DNA from: Anaerolineae bacterium
GTDB lineage: Bacteria > Chloroflexota > Anaerolineae > J102
Assembly (NCBI GenBank): GCA_026985975.1
Contig: JALSPL010000152.1
Span: forward strand, 1 to 14,800
Reading direction: 5' to 3'
Length of the DNA stretch: 14,800 bases
Both the position numbers and the translations under genes were made by a program. Below, piece after piece: positions 6,700-14,405 of the stretch. The notes beneath the pieces are model-generated. The model did no database searches, was not told the origin of the DNA, and worked only from the letters and a program-made list of their open reading frames with translations. Position 1 is the stretch's first letter. Each line of letters begins with the position of its first letter.

Positions 6700-9039
6700 A
6701 TGATGATTTCCCGCAAACCGCATGTCATTGGCAAGCCCTTCCCCCTGATAGAAGCGCAAAAAAAACTGACGGGCGTCACCTGTTACGCCGGCGATGAGAC
6801 CATCACGCCCGACATGCTCCACGCCCGCATCCTGTTCAGCCAGCGCCCCAGCGCCCGCTTCCGGCTCGATAATCTGGATGCAGCCCGCCATTTTCCGGGC
6901 GTGGCCGCCCTGCTCACCGGTCAGGATCTCGCCACCCGCATGGGGCAGACCATCCGCGATCGAGAATTGCTGGCGGTGGAGCGGGTGTATTTCGCGGGCC
7001 AGCCCCTGGCCGTCATCGCCGCCGAGACCCCCGAAATCGCCGATGAAGCGCTGGCTTTGATCCAGGTGACCTATGAAGACCTGCCGGCCGTGCTGGATAT
7101 CGAACAGGCGCTGACGCCGGGCGGGCCTCAGGTTCACCCCGATTTCGATGATTATCCCGGCGCCGACGCCCTGAACGCCGATCCCCAACAAAATATCGCC
7201 CATTCACTGACATTCACCCGCGGCGACATCGAACAAGGATTTGCCGAGGCCGATGTGATTCTGGAACGCAGCTACACCGCGGCGCATCTGCAACACGCCC
7301 CCATGGAAACTCACGGCGGCGTCGCCCAGCGCCAGCCCGATGGCAGCCTGACCATGTGGATGCACCTGCAAGCGCCTTTTTTGCAGCGAAAAATCATCGC
7401 TCAGGCGTTGCACATGGACCCGGCCCAGATTCGGATCATCACCGGTTGCGTGGGCGGCAGCTTCGGCGGCAAGGTTTTCGTCAGCGTCGAGGGTGCGCTG
7501 GCGGCCATTGCTCTGCAGACCGAAGGCCGCCCCGTGCGTTTGCTGCTGACCCGCGAAGAAGAATTCGCAGGCACATTCACTGCGCCGGCCATGCGGGCCC
7601 ATGTCAAGATGGGAGCCACCCGGGACGGGCGCATTACCGCCATCGAAGCGACTTATGATTGGGATGTCGGGGCCAGCGTCGACGCGGCGCTTTTTCATCT
7701 TCAGGCTGTGGCGCTGGCCGGAACCGGCCCTTACGCCATCCCCAACGCCACAATCCGCAGCCGAGCCATCTACACCAACCTGTTGCCCTCCGCTCCCCTG
7801 CGCGGCCTGGGCATCGCACAGGTGCATTGGGCCATCGAACAACACGTCGCCGAACTGGCGGAGATGTTGAATATGAACCCCATTACCATGCGCCAATGGA
7901 ATCTGGTCAAGGGCGGCGACAGGCTTTTCCCCAACTTCACCATGCACGCCAACGGACTGCAAACCTGCGGTCTGCAAGTGATCGACGCCATCAACTGGCG
8001 CCCCGCCGCTCCCGCGCACAGCTATCATGCGCCGCCCGGGGCAGCCCCCAAAAAGCGCATTGGCCAGGGCATGGCCATCGGCTGGAGCCCCATCATCCTC
8101 TCGGATCAGTGTGGCAGCAGCGTCAGCATTCGCATCGACAAGGATAATCTCTGCGACATCATCGTGGACGGCGTGGACATCGGGCAGGGTCTATACGCCT
8201 TTGTCACCCAACTCGCCTCTTTCGAACTCAATATCCCTGTAGAATGGATTACCGTTGAGCCCACCGACACCGCCAATTATCCTCCCGATTGGGAGGCGAC
8301 CTACCACAACTTGCTGTGGAGCACAGGGCATGCTTTATTGAAAGCCACCGCCAAGATGAAGCGCCAGATCCTCACCTATCTCGCCAAAGTGTGGAAAGAG
8401 CCCATCTCCAACATGGATATCGTCGATGGAGAAATCATCTCCTATGCCTCCCGTCGCCGTTTTCCCCTCCTCGATTTATTGGAGAACGGCGCGGGCGAGG
8501 AGACCAGTCCTCCGGTCTTCAGCGTCACCGCCACCTACCGCCCGCCCAACGCCGGCGGGTCTATCGACAGCCTTCTGCAATCTTTTGCCGCCACCGCTTA
8601 CGCCGCCGAAGTGCAGGTGGATGAAAAAACCGGCGGCGTCACCATTCTGAAACTGGCTGCGGCTGCGGATGTGGGGCACGCCCTCAACCCCGAGAGCGTC
8701 AAGGCGCAAATCAAAGGGGGCATGATCCAGAGCGTCAGCTTCACTCTGCTGGAAGAAATGATCTTCGAGAACGGCGTTCCCCGTTCCAATAATTTCCGGG
8801 ATTATCCCATCGCCACCACCGCAGACATGCCGCAACAGCTCCATCCCATCGTCGTGGAAGTGCCCCAGCAGAGCGGGCCGTATGGCGCCCGGGATCTCTC
8901 GCATCATGTGCAGGTGGGCGCGGCGCCCGCCATCGCCAACGCCATCTATCGAGCCGTGGGCGTGAGGATTCGCGATCTTCCCATCACGGCGCAACGCATC
9001 TATGACGCCATGCAGGCAAAACGGGCGGAAGAAGCATAG
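6700..9039 (+). CDS. Molybdenum hydroxylase large (molybdopterin-binding) subunit lacking the catalytic Glu
   Basis: From ATG 6700 (or 6703) the protein has 779 residues, normal for XdhA/CoxL-type subunits, with the a/b hammerhead domain (VIGKPFPLIEAQKKLTG to about 110) followed by the two Mo-pterin domains. Family motifs are GGSFGGK (252-258), PLRGLG with R368, DIGQG with Q496 (pterin contact), an AADVGHALNPESVKAQIKGG stretch and a C-terminal APAIANAIYRAVG. The form I CO-dehydrogenase loop AYxCSFR is absent, so this is not CO dehydrogenase. The active-site loop, usually G-P-Y-G-A-[KR]-G-x-[GS]-E, reads GPYGARDLSHH: the position of the base-catalytic Glu is H735 (codon 8902-8904) and the preceding Gly is D732, while spacing to APAIANAI is preserved. 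Cofactor binding looks possible; normal hydroxylase chemistry is doubtful. Substrate unknown. No maturation gene is adjacent. Confidence 0.93.
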   Translation: MMISRKPHVIGKPFPLIEAQKKLTGVTCYAGDETITPDMLHARILFSQRPSARFRLDNLDAARHFPGVAALLTGQDLATRMGQTIRDRELLAVERVYFAGQPLAVIAAETPEIADEALALIQVTYEDLPAVLDIEQALTPGGPQVHPDFDDYPGADALNADPQQNIAHSLTFTRGDIEQGFAEADVILERSYTAAHLQHAPMETHGGVAQRQPDGSLTMWMHLQAPFLQRKIIAQALHMDPAQIRIITGCVGGSFGGKVFVSVEGALAAIALQTEGRPVRLLLTREEEFAGTFTAPAMRAHVKMGATRDGRITAIEATYDWDVGASVDAALFHLQAVALAGTGPYAIPNATIRSRAIYTNLLPSAPLRGLGIAQVHWAIEQHVAELAEMLNMNPITMRQWNLVKGGDRLFPNFTMHANGLQTCGLQVIDAINWRPAAPAHSYHAPPGAAPKKRIGQGMAIGWSPIILSDQCGSSVSIRIDKDNLCDIIVDGVDIGQGLYAFVTQLASFELNIPVEWITVEPTDTANYPPDWEATYHNLLWSTGHALLKATAKMKRQILTYLAKVWKEPISNMDIVDGEIISYASRRRFPLLDLLENGAGEETSPPVFSVTATYRPPNAGGSIDSLLQSFAATAYAAEVQVDEKTGGVTILKLAAAADVGHALNPESVKAQIKGGMIQSVSFTLLEEMIFENGVPRSNNFRDYPIATTADMPQQLHPIVVEVPQQSGPYGARDLSHHVQVGAAPAIANAIYRAVGVRIRDLPITAQRIYDAMQAKRAEEA

Positions 9040-9049
9040 GGGCGGGGTT

Positions 9050-10822
9050 TTACAGCCACTGCACCAGATCAACCACGCTGTCCAGCACCAAATCGGCCTC
9101 GTCCAGATCCTCTTGCTGGCCAAAGCCCGTCAACACCCCCACCGCGGCGGCGTTGGCGGCCCGGGCCGCGCGCACGTCCGCCAGCGTATCCCCCACCATC
9201 ACACACTGCGCCGCCGAGAGTTCCAAAACCGCCGCCGCCCTGAAAATCGGCTCGGGATGGGGTTTCAGACGCCGGACGTCGTCGCGGGTGACAACCACAG
9301 CGAATACATCCTCAAGATGATAGTGTTCCAGAAAGCGCATGGTGGAATGATGGTCGCGCGTGGTCACCAGGCCCAACCGATAACGAACGCCCAGCTCGCG
9401 TAACGCCCACTCGACGCCGGTTACAATCTCCAACTCGGCGCTTTTTCGATATCCCAGCAGCCTGCGGATGCGCTTTGCCATCCTGAAAGCGTCATCATCC
9501 AGGTCCACTGCATCCAGACGGGCCAGCCACCAGGCGACCAACGGCTCCAGCCGCATCACCCAGCGGCGCACATAGGGCCGGGCGTCGCCATCCGGAAAGA
9601 GCTTCTGCAACGCCCCCAGCCGCCGGGCCAGATCATCGATAATCTGATCATCGGTTTCCGCCAGCGTGCCATCCAGATCGAAAAGAACCGCGGCAACGGG
9701 CTGACCGCGCAGCATGCCCCGCCACTGGATGGCGGTAACGCCTTTTTCAGGCTCCTCAGGAAAAGGCTCCCGGTCTGTCAGACGGCGCAAAATATAACGC
9801 ATGAGCACGCGCACCGAAGCCAGGGTCGGAGCAGCCAGCAAGACGCCCAGTAAGCCGAACTCCACCGCCCCCAAAATAGCGCCCACGAAGACAACGCCCG
9901 GATGCAAATTCACCCGCCTGCCCACCACGCGAGGATAAAGATAAACCTGCTCGAACTGAAAAATCAGGATATAAATCACCATTACAATCAGCGCAATCAG
10001 CCAGTTGTCCAGGGGAATCCAGCTAGAGCCGCCGAAGAAAGCCACGAATACCGCCAGCAAAGCGCCCAGAGTCGGGCCCAACGAGGGGATGAATTCCATG
10101 AAACCGGCGAAGATGGCGATCAGCAGCACATGTTTCAAACCCAACACCCACATGGTCACGCCCACCATCGCCCCCACGATGAAGGCCAGCACCAGCGTGC
10201 CCCGGAAGAAACTGCCCCAGATGAGTCCCAGCTCCCGCAATAAACGGGAGACGTCGCGGCGGTAGGGGCGGGGCAAATGCTCGAAAAACCAATTTTCCAG
10301 TTTATAACCGTCTTTTATCAACCAGAAGGTGACGACAATGATAAAGGCCACCCAAAACAAACTGGATAACATCCCCAACAACGAAAGCGCCGCCTGCGAA
10401 ACGTAGGTCGTGAGGAATTGTTGCAGCCCCTCAGACGATTGCAGCAACAAATTATGTACGTCGACATCGACGGGCCCCCATTTCAGCGAGATATTCCCGA
10501 TGTTGTTGATGAATTCATTAAAAGATTGAAAATCGAACTGAACGTTGGATGTCAGAGAAACCAGGCTGGGGGTGATCAGCACCGGCGCCAAAATGATGAG
10601 GGCCAGCAAGACCAGGAACACCAGCAGAATGGCGACGCCCCGCGGCAATCCCGTATGACGGACAATCCAGTTGGTGGGCGGCGTCAGCAAAAAAGCCAGC
10701 AACGCCGAAACAATCAGCGAGGGGATGGCTACGCTGAAGCGCACCAATGCCCACCCGCCAATGATCAGCAGGATCGCCCACACGGCGAGTTTGGTGGTGT
10801 TCGACCAGGAAGACTCTTCCAT
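9050..10822 (-). CDS. AI-2E-family membrane protein fused to a HAD phosphatase
   Basis: One uninterrupted frame of 590 residues. Residues 1 to about 350 have the AI-2E/PerM (UPF0118) pattern: three N-terminal hydrophobic segments (e.g. LAVWAILLIIGGWALV, VAILLVFLVLLALIIL), a soluble loop, then further membrane segments including the signature EFIPSLGPTLG and a final GLLGVLLAAPTLASVRVL. After a charged linker (REPFPEEPEKG) comes a complete HAD subfamily IA domain: FDLDGTL with D382/D384, motif II LVTTRD, motif III RLKPHP and motif IV MVGDTLADVRAA, as in phosphoglycolate phosphatases. An ATG at 9715 (residue 370) could be an internal start for the phosphatase alone. The gene follows lepB by 19 bases with an AGGGA ribosome site (10831-10827), so the two are probably co-transcribed. 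AI-2E proteins export small molecules or ions; the transported substrate is not predictable. Confidence 0.9.
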   Translation of the reverse strand: MEESSWSNTTKLAVWAILLIIGGWALVRFSVAIPSLIVSALLAFLLTPPTNWIVRHTGLPRGVAILLVFLVLLALIILAPVLITPSLVSLTSNVQFDFQSFNEFINNIGNISLKWGPVDVDVHNLLLQSSEGLQQFLTTYVSQAALSLLGMLSSLFWVAFIIVVTFWLIKDGYKLENWFFEHLPRPYRRDVSRLLRELGLIWGSFFRGTLVLAFIVGAMVGVTMWVLGLKHVLLIAIFAGFMEFIPSLGPTLGALLAVFVAFFGGSSWIPLDNWLIALIVMVIYILIFQFEQVYLYPRVVGRRVNLHPGVVFVGAILGAVEFGLLGVLLAAPTLASVRVLMRYILRRLTDREPFPEEPEKGVTAIQWRGMLRGQPVAAVLFDLDGTLAETDDQIIDDLARRLGALQKLFPDGDARPYVRRWVMRLEPLVAWWLARLDAVDLDDDAFRMAKRIRRLLGYRKSAELEIVTGVEWALRELGVRYRLGLVTTRDHHSTMRFLEHYHLEDVFAVVVTRDDVRRLKPHPEPIFRAAAVLELSAAQCVMVGDTLADVRAARAANAAAVGVLTGFGQQEDLDEADLVLDSVVDLVQWL

Positions 10823-10841
10823 TAGATCCCTATTTCAGGGT

Positions 10842-11498
10842 TCAGGGCATGAAGCTAAAATCATGCAGGGGCCAATAACGCATCCAGGCGTGTCCAACGA
10901 TGTGATCGATGGGAACAGGCCCGAAAGAGCGCGAGTCATTGGAATTATTGCGGTTGTCGCCCATGACAAAGATGTAACCTTCCGGTATCTTCGTGGTTGG
11001 ATAATCCCCGCGCGGTGCGCCGTTGACATAGGGCTCATCCAGCGCTTTGCCGTTGATAAAGACAACGCCGTTTTTAACCTCCAGCGTCTCGCCCGGCAAA
11101 CCGATGACGCGCTTGATCAGCAATTCGTCAAAGCCGTCGACGCGTATCACCACAATATCCCCCCGATGGGGCTGGGTAAACCGATAGCTGAGCTTTTCGA
11201 TAATCAGGCGTTGATGTCCGTAGAGGGTGGGCTCCATGCTATACCCTTCCACCCGCGTGGCTTGAGCCAAAAAAAGATGGATGACGATGGCGATGACCAG
11301 GGCCGGAATCACGGTGCTCAACATCTCGCGAGCGATGGAGCCCGCCACGGACTCGCTGCGAACAGCGCCGGCCGATGTAGCGATTCGCGGCAGCCGCGGG
11401 TATTCCAGATCAGGCGAATAGCGTTGGGGTTGTTCAGATGGGGGGATAATGCGGGCGTCCGGCGGCAAAGTCCGCTGACGATGATTATAAATGCTCAT
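10842..11498 (-). CDS. lepB: Signal peptidase I
   Basis: The 218-residue protein has the single N-terminal anchor of Gram-positive-style signal peptidases (VIPALVIAIVIHLFLA, about 63-78) after a long, Pro/Arg-rich cytoplasmic tail of some 58 residues. The catalytic Ser is S87 in GYSMEPTL (box B) and the catalytic Lys is K129 in LLIKRVIGLPGE (box D); box E is GDNRNNSNDSR, and NGKALDEPYV precedes it. All residues for Ser/Lys dyad cleavage of signal peptides on the outer face of the membrane are present. It is the promoter-proximal gene of a two-gene unit with the AI-2E/HAD fusion. The start is at the edge of a repeat-rich intergenic region and there is no Shine-Dalgarno; a promoter-like pair ends 7 bases before the ATG, suggesting a leaderless transcript. 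Confidence 0.95.
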   Translation of the reverse strand: MSIYNHRQRTLPPDARIIPPSEQPQRYSPDLEYPRLPRIATSAGAVRSESVAGSIAREMLSTVIPALVIAIVIHLFLAQATRVEGYSMEPTLYGHQRLIIEKLSYRFTQPHRGDIVVIRVDGFDELLIKRVIGLPGETLEVKNGVVFINGKALDEPYVNGAPRGDYPTTKIPEGYIFVMGDNRNNSNDSRSFGPVPIDHIVGHAWMRYWPLHDFSFMP

Positions 11499-11505
11499 AC
11501 GAAAA

Positions 11506-11535
11506 ATGATAACAGTTTTTCGCCAAGTTCGCCAA
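11506..11535 (-). promoter_or_regulatory. Candidate sigma-70-type promoter for lepB
   Basis: On the minus strand TTGGCG (11535-11530) and TATCAT (11511-11506) are separated by 18 bases, matching 4/6 and 5/6 of the -35 and -10 consensus. The -10 ends 7 bases before the lepB ATG. The -35 lies within a tandem 9-mer (TTCGCCAAG at 11519-11527 and 11528-11536). Confidence 0.4.
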
Positions 11536-11536
11536 G
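11519..11536. repeat. Tandem 9-mer TTCGCCAAG x2
   Basis: Two exact adjacent copies, 11519-11527 and 11528-11536, at the lepB-proximal edge of the repeat-rich gap. Related fragments (TTCGCCAACCGCCAA) occur at 5315-5329 before the molybdenum operon. Confidence 0.6.
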
Positions 11537-11623
11537 TTTGAAGAAGGCGTGGGTGCGTTTCAATTCATCATCTGAACAGATGCCATGAGCGGCTGCACGC
11601 CGATAAGAATGAAAAACGTCTGT

Positions 11624-11708
11624 GTCATTCTGAGTGACCAACGGGAGCGAAGAATCTCGCGTTTGCAGACAGGGAGATTCCTCAGTCGCTGCGCTCCTTC
11701 GGAATGAC
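11624..11708. repeat. Long imperfect inverted repeat (GTCATTC...GAATGAC)
   Basis: Arms of 35 bases, 11624-11658 and 11674-11708, with matching ends (GTCATTC/GAATGAC outside, GAATCTC/GAGATTC at the loop side) and an imperfect middle. This is a widespread type of bacterial intergenic palindrome; it forms the spacer between repeat units 1 and 2. Confidence 0.75.
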
Positions 11709-11772
11709 GTGAACATAACTTTATTTACGGAACAGATGCCATGAGCGGCTGCACGCCAATAAGGATGGAAAT

Positions 11773-11836
11773 GACCGGGGACGGCGGACGGGAACACACG
11801 CCTTTTCGGTCTCCCGTCTCCGGTCTTCCGTCTATT
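11773..11836. repeat. GTCTCCC-type heptamer spacer
   Basis: Bases 11809-11836 are periodic at 7: GTCTCCC, GTCTCCG, GTCTTCC, GTCTATT, the last copy already forming the beginning of TATTTACG of unit 3. The left part (GACCGGGGACGGCGGACGGG, 11773-11792) is its imperfect inverted counterpart. Confidence 0.65.
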
Positions 11837-11886
11837 TACGAAGCAGGTATCATGAGCGTTTGCACGCCAATAAGAATGAAAATCTG

Positions 11887-11984
11887 GAACGCAGATACCG
11901 CTGATACTCGCAGATTAGCGCAGATTATTCTGATTTTATCTTTTTGATCTGCGCAGATCAGACTTTTCTGCGTCATCTGCGTTC
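11887..11984. repeat. ATCTGCG-type palindromic spacer
   Basis: GAACGCAGAT (11887-11896) pairs perfectly with ATCTGCGTTC (11975-11984), and the interior holds the perfect 12-bp palindrome ATCTGCGCAGAT (11947-11958) plus several CGCAGAT fragments. The same spacer type occupies 5192-5288. Confidence 0.7.
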
Positions 11985-12044
11985 TATTTACGAAACAGAG
12001 AACCACATTCGCCCGTTATGGTTACCCAGCCCTCTCTTTCAAAT

Positions 12045-12073
12045 TTTTTACGGTAAAGAAATTCGTGTACAAT
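12045..12073 (+). promoter_or_regulatory. Weak candidate promoter upstream of the PPM-like/propeller gene
   Basis: TTTTTA (12045-12050) and TACAAT (12068-12073) are 17 bases apart; the -10 matches 5/6 and the -35 only 3/6. It lies 133 bases before the ATG at 12207. Nothing else is recognised between the repeat array and the gene. Confidence 0.3.
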
Positions 12074-12206
12074 CAGAAGGATATTGCGTCAAAACATTCC
12101 CGCTTCCCCCACAATAGCGTTCTGACATACCGGGACGCCCGGCGGGCTCCCATGGGCGCACCAACAGACGCCATCTTTCCCCCACTCCTCCATCGAGTTT
12201 ACTGTC

Positions 12207-14405
12207 ATGGCAAATACGTTGAAAACAGAGGTCAGGATCGTCCATCTGCAACAGGGACGCAGAAGTTCTCATGCGCCAACGGCCCGGGTTATCGAACCGG
12301 CTTCGGGGATTGCCCCGGCCCAGGGCAAAGGCAATCTTTACATTCTTCTCGAACTCGCGGGCGAGGATCTGTCCCGCACAGGGTCGTTGTATCGGCAGCT
12401 TCTGAATATCATTCAAGACGCTTATTTCAACGCCTCGGGCGATGTCATCGCCGCCCTGACCGAGGCGTTGCAGGCGGCCCACATGCTGCTCCAGAATTAC
12501 AACCGGGATGCGGGCACGGACTTTATCGCCGGAGCAACCTGCCTGGCGGTCACCAGCCGCGAGATCATCTCGGCGCAGGCGGGCCCGACCATTCTGGCCG
12601 TCAGCAGCGATAAAGGCCTGCAATGGTTCTCGCCGCTCAATGACGACGATTATGTGGCTTTGGGCGAGGACGATGCGCCCACGGTGGAGATTGGGCGCGT
12701 GGCCGGGCATCCTGGCGTGGTGATCGTGGCCATGCACAGCGCCTGGGCCAACTATCTGGAAGTGCCGCTGATGATGGAGGCCACCGCCGTGGCCCGGGCC
12801 CGGGCGGTGGCGGATCAGATGGCGGGCATCGGCATCGACGCCACCGAAGACCTGACCGCACTGGTGGTGACGCTGACCGAAGCGGGTGCGGCAGGCAAAG
12901 GCGTGAGCATCTCGCCCGAGGCCCTGCCCGAAGAAGCGGAGCCCGCCACGCCCAGCGCCGACATTCCGCTGGCGCCCGCCGAATGGGAGAGCGGACCTGA
13001 GGAGCCCGCCTGGGAAGATATCTACGAAACGCCCGTGGCGGAATCGCAGAAAAAGAAAACCGGCAAGGGCTTTGGGCTGGGCGCACTGACGGCGTTGGGC
13101 AAACGCGCTCCCAAACCGAGCATCTCGAAAAAACCTGCGCAGCCCGCGGCCCAAAAGGCCAAAGTCAAAAAGCCTCGGCGGCTGCCTTACATCCTGGGCG
13201 TCATCCTCATCCTGATCCTGGGCGTCGCCGCCGTCACCGCCGGCATGTGGTATTATCAGGGACAACAGCGGGTGAAGATGTTCGAAAAATTCATCAACGG
13301 CTCGCAGGTGCAACTGGAGGCGGCTCAGAAGACGCAGGATATCGAACAGGCCCGCCGGCTCATTCAATTCTCACAGGAGCAACTGAATCAGGCGGCGCAA
13401 TTCTTCCCCGATCACCCCAAAGTGCGCAAACTGCGGGGCGATATTCTCTCCCTGCAGGCGCAGATCAACAAGGTGGTGGGACTGATGGCCGGTTTCGATC
13501 TGCCCCTCATCTCCTTCAGCGATCCCGCATCCAACCCCAGCGGCGTTTTCGTCAACGGCCTCAGCGTTTATGTGCTGGATACCGGTCGCGGCGTGTTCGA
13601 GCGCTATCAACTGGATGACGCCACCAGCGACAGGCTGGCGGCCAATGCCGAAAATCCCCGCCAATTGCTGAAAACGGGCGATGTGGTGGAAGGGCGCACA
13701 GTAGGCCAACTGGCGCATGCGATTTGGGCGCCCACCGCGGGCAACCGCACCGCCACCGGCCCGCTGATCCTGGATCACAGCACGCAGTTGTTCGGGATCA
13801 ACGAGGGGCTCGGGCCTGTGAATGTGGCCCTGGCCGAAAATAGCGCCCTGCAATTCGTCAGCGGCATGTATTTTTACAGCGGCAATCTTTATCTGCAGGA
13901 TTCGGTGGGGAATCAACTGTGGCGCTATCGCCCCAGCGGGGCCAACTACGTCAATCCGCCCGAGCCCTACTTCCCGCCCGAAACCAGCGTCGATCTGAAA
14001 TCGGTCATCGATATCGGCATCGATGGCGATGTGTGGCTGCTTTATCCCAACGGCAGTATGCTCAAATTCCGATCGGGCATTCAGGAGCCCTTCGCCCTGG
14101 ACCAGGTGGACCCGCCCCTGACTCAGGCGGTGGCGCTGTGGGTCAATCAGGCGGACATGCCGGCCGGGCGCATCCTCATCGCCGACGCCGCCACCAACCG
14201 CGTGCTGGTTTTCGACAAAGAGGGCAAGCTGCTGGCCCAGCTCACTCCGCTGGAACATCCCAACGCCTTGAAAGACCTGAAAGATATCTATGTGGACGAG
14301 ATGACCAACACCCTCTATCTGCTAACCAAAACCGCGCTCTATCAATCGCCCCTGCCCACTATCAGGCTCGATGAAGCGGAGCAGGGAGCGCAGGGAACGC
14401 CATAA
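12207..14405 (+). CDS. Membrane protein: metal-ligand-less PPM-like domain, TM segment, extracytoplasmic beta-propeller
   Basis: A 732-residue protein. Residues 1-225 follow the order of a PPM (PP2C) phosphatase fold: GNLYILLELAGED (where active enzymes have VxDGMGG), FIAGATCLAV (GSTA position), ISAQAGPTILAV (NxGDSRxY position), VVIVAMHSAW (LLxSDG position) and TEDLTALVV (DNxTVVV position). Each metal-binding Asp is missing. A low-complexity Glu/Pro then Lys-rich linker (about 226-322) leads to one transmembrane helix (YILGVILILILGVAAVTAG, about 327-345), a helical Gln-rich stem (about 350-425) and a C-terminal beta-propeller with repeats such as VYVLDTGRGVFERYQ, LYLQDSVGNQLWRYR and ILIADAATNRVLVFD. 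The design suggests a cytoplasmic binding domain connected to an outer sensor or adhesion head. The phosphatase assignment of the N-terminal domain is by pattern only. It overlaps the recombinase gene by one base. Confidence 0.85.
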   Translation: MANTLKTEVRIVHLQQGRRSSHAPTARVIEPASGIAPAQGKGNLYILLELAGEDLSRTGSLYRQLLNIIQDAYFNASGDVIAALTEALQAAHMLLQNYNRDAGTDFIAGATCLAVTSREIISAQAGPTILAVSSDKGLQWFSPLNDDDYVALGEDDAPTVEIGRVAGHPGVVIVAMHSAWANYLEVPLMMEATAVARARAVADQMAGIGIDATEDLTALVVTLTEAGAAGKGVSISPEALPEEAEPATPSADIPLAPAEWESGPEEPAWEDIYETPVAESQKKKTGKGFGLGALTALGKRAPKPSISKKPAQPAAQKAKVKKPRRLPYILGVILILILGVAAVTAGMWYYQGQQRVKMFEKFINGSQVQLEAAQKTQDIEQARRLIQFSQEQLNQAAQFFPDHPKVRKLRGDILSLQAQINKVVGLMAGFDLPLISFSDPASNPSGVFVNGLSVYVLDTGRGVFERYQLDDATSDRLAANAENPRQLLKTGDVVEGRTVGQLAHAIWAPTAGNRTATGPLILDHSTQLFGINEGLGPVNVALAENSALQFVSGMYFYSGNLYLQDSVGNQLWRYRPSGANYVNPPEPYFPPETSVDLKSVIDIGIDGDVWLLYPNGSMLKFRSGIQEPFALDQVDPPLTQAVALWVNQADMPAGRILIADAATNRVLVFDKEGKLLAQLTPLEHPNALKDLKDIYVDEMTNTLYLLTKTALYQSPLPTIRLDEAEQGAQGTP

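Larger units (their letters stand above)
11571..11998 (+). repeat. Array of about 50-bp repeat units with unlike palindromic or periodic spacers
   Basis: Three full or nearly full units and one half unit lie in the same orientation: unit 1 at 11571-11615 (lacking the TATTTACG start), unit 2 at 11722-11771, unit 3 at 11833-11882, and half unit 4 at 11985-11998. The shared core reads TATTTACGRARCAGRTGCCA, then TGAGCGGCTGCACGCC, then RATAAGRATGRAAA. The distances between equivalent points are 156, 111 and 152 bases. The spacers are unrelated to one another: a 35-bp-arm inverted repeat, a GTCTCCC-type heptamer tract and an ATCTGCG-type palindrome. Units differ by several bases, unlike CRISPR repeats. 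Further units occur at 4708-4732 (inverted) and 5151-5302. Confidence 0.75.

Noticed and set aside
5357..9039. Aerobic CO dehydrogenase (CoxMSL)
   Set aside because: Gene order fits, but the large subunit has no AYxCSFR (form I) or AYRGAGR (form II) loop; the corresponding region reads APLRGLG.
11624..11708. Rho-independent terminator
   Set aside because: The arms are long and imperfect with no T-run after either arm; it fits an intergenic palindromic repeat better.
11571..11998. CRISPR array
   Set aside because: Units are not identical, spacing is irregular (156, 111, 152), spacers are palindromic or heptameric, and no cas gene is nearby.
11571..11998. Integron attC-type cassette array
   Set aside because: No cassette-size open frames lie between the units, no R-box/L-box core (GTTRRRY) was recognised, and the nearby recombinase resembles XerC rather than IntI in its visible part.
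12048..13367. Minus-strand open frame of 439 codons opposite the PPM-like gene
   Set aside because: Composition is typical of an antisense shadow and no domain is seen; the plus-strand protein has a transmembrane helix, domain order and propeller repeats.
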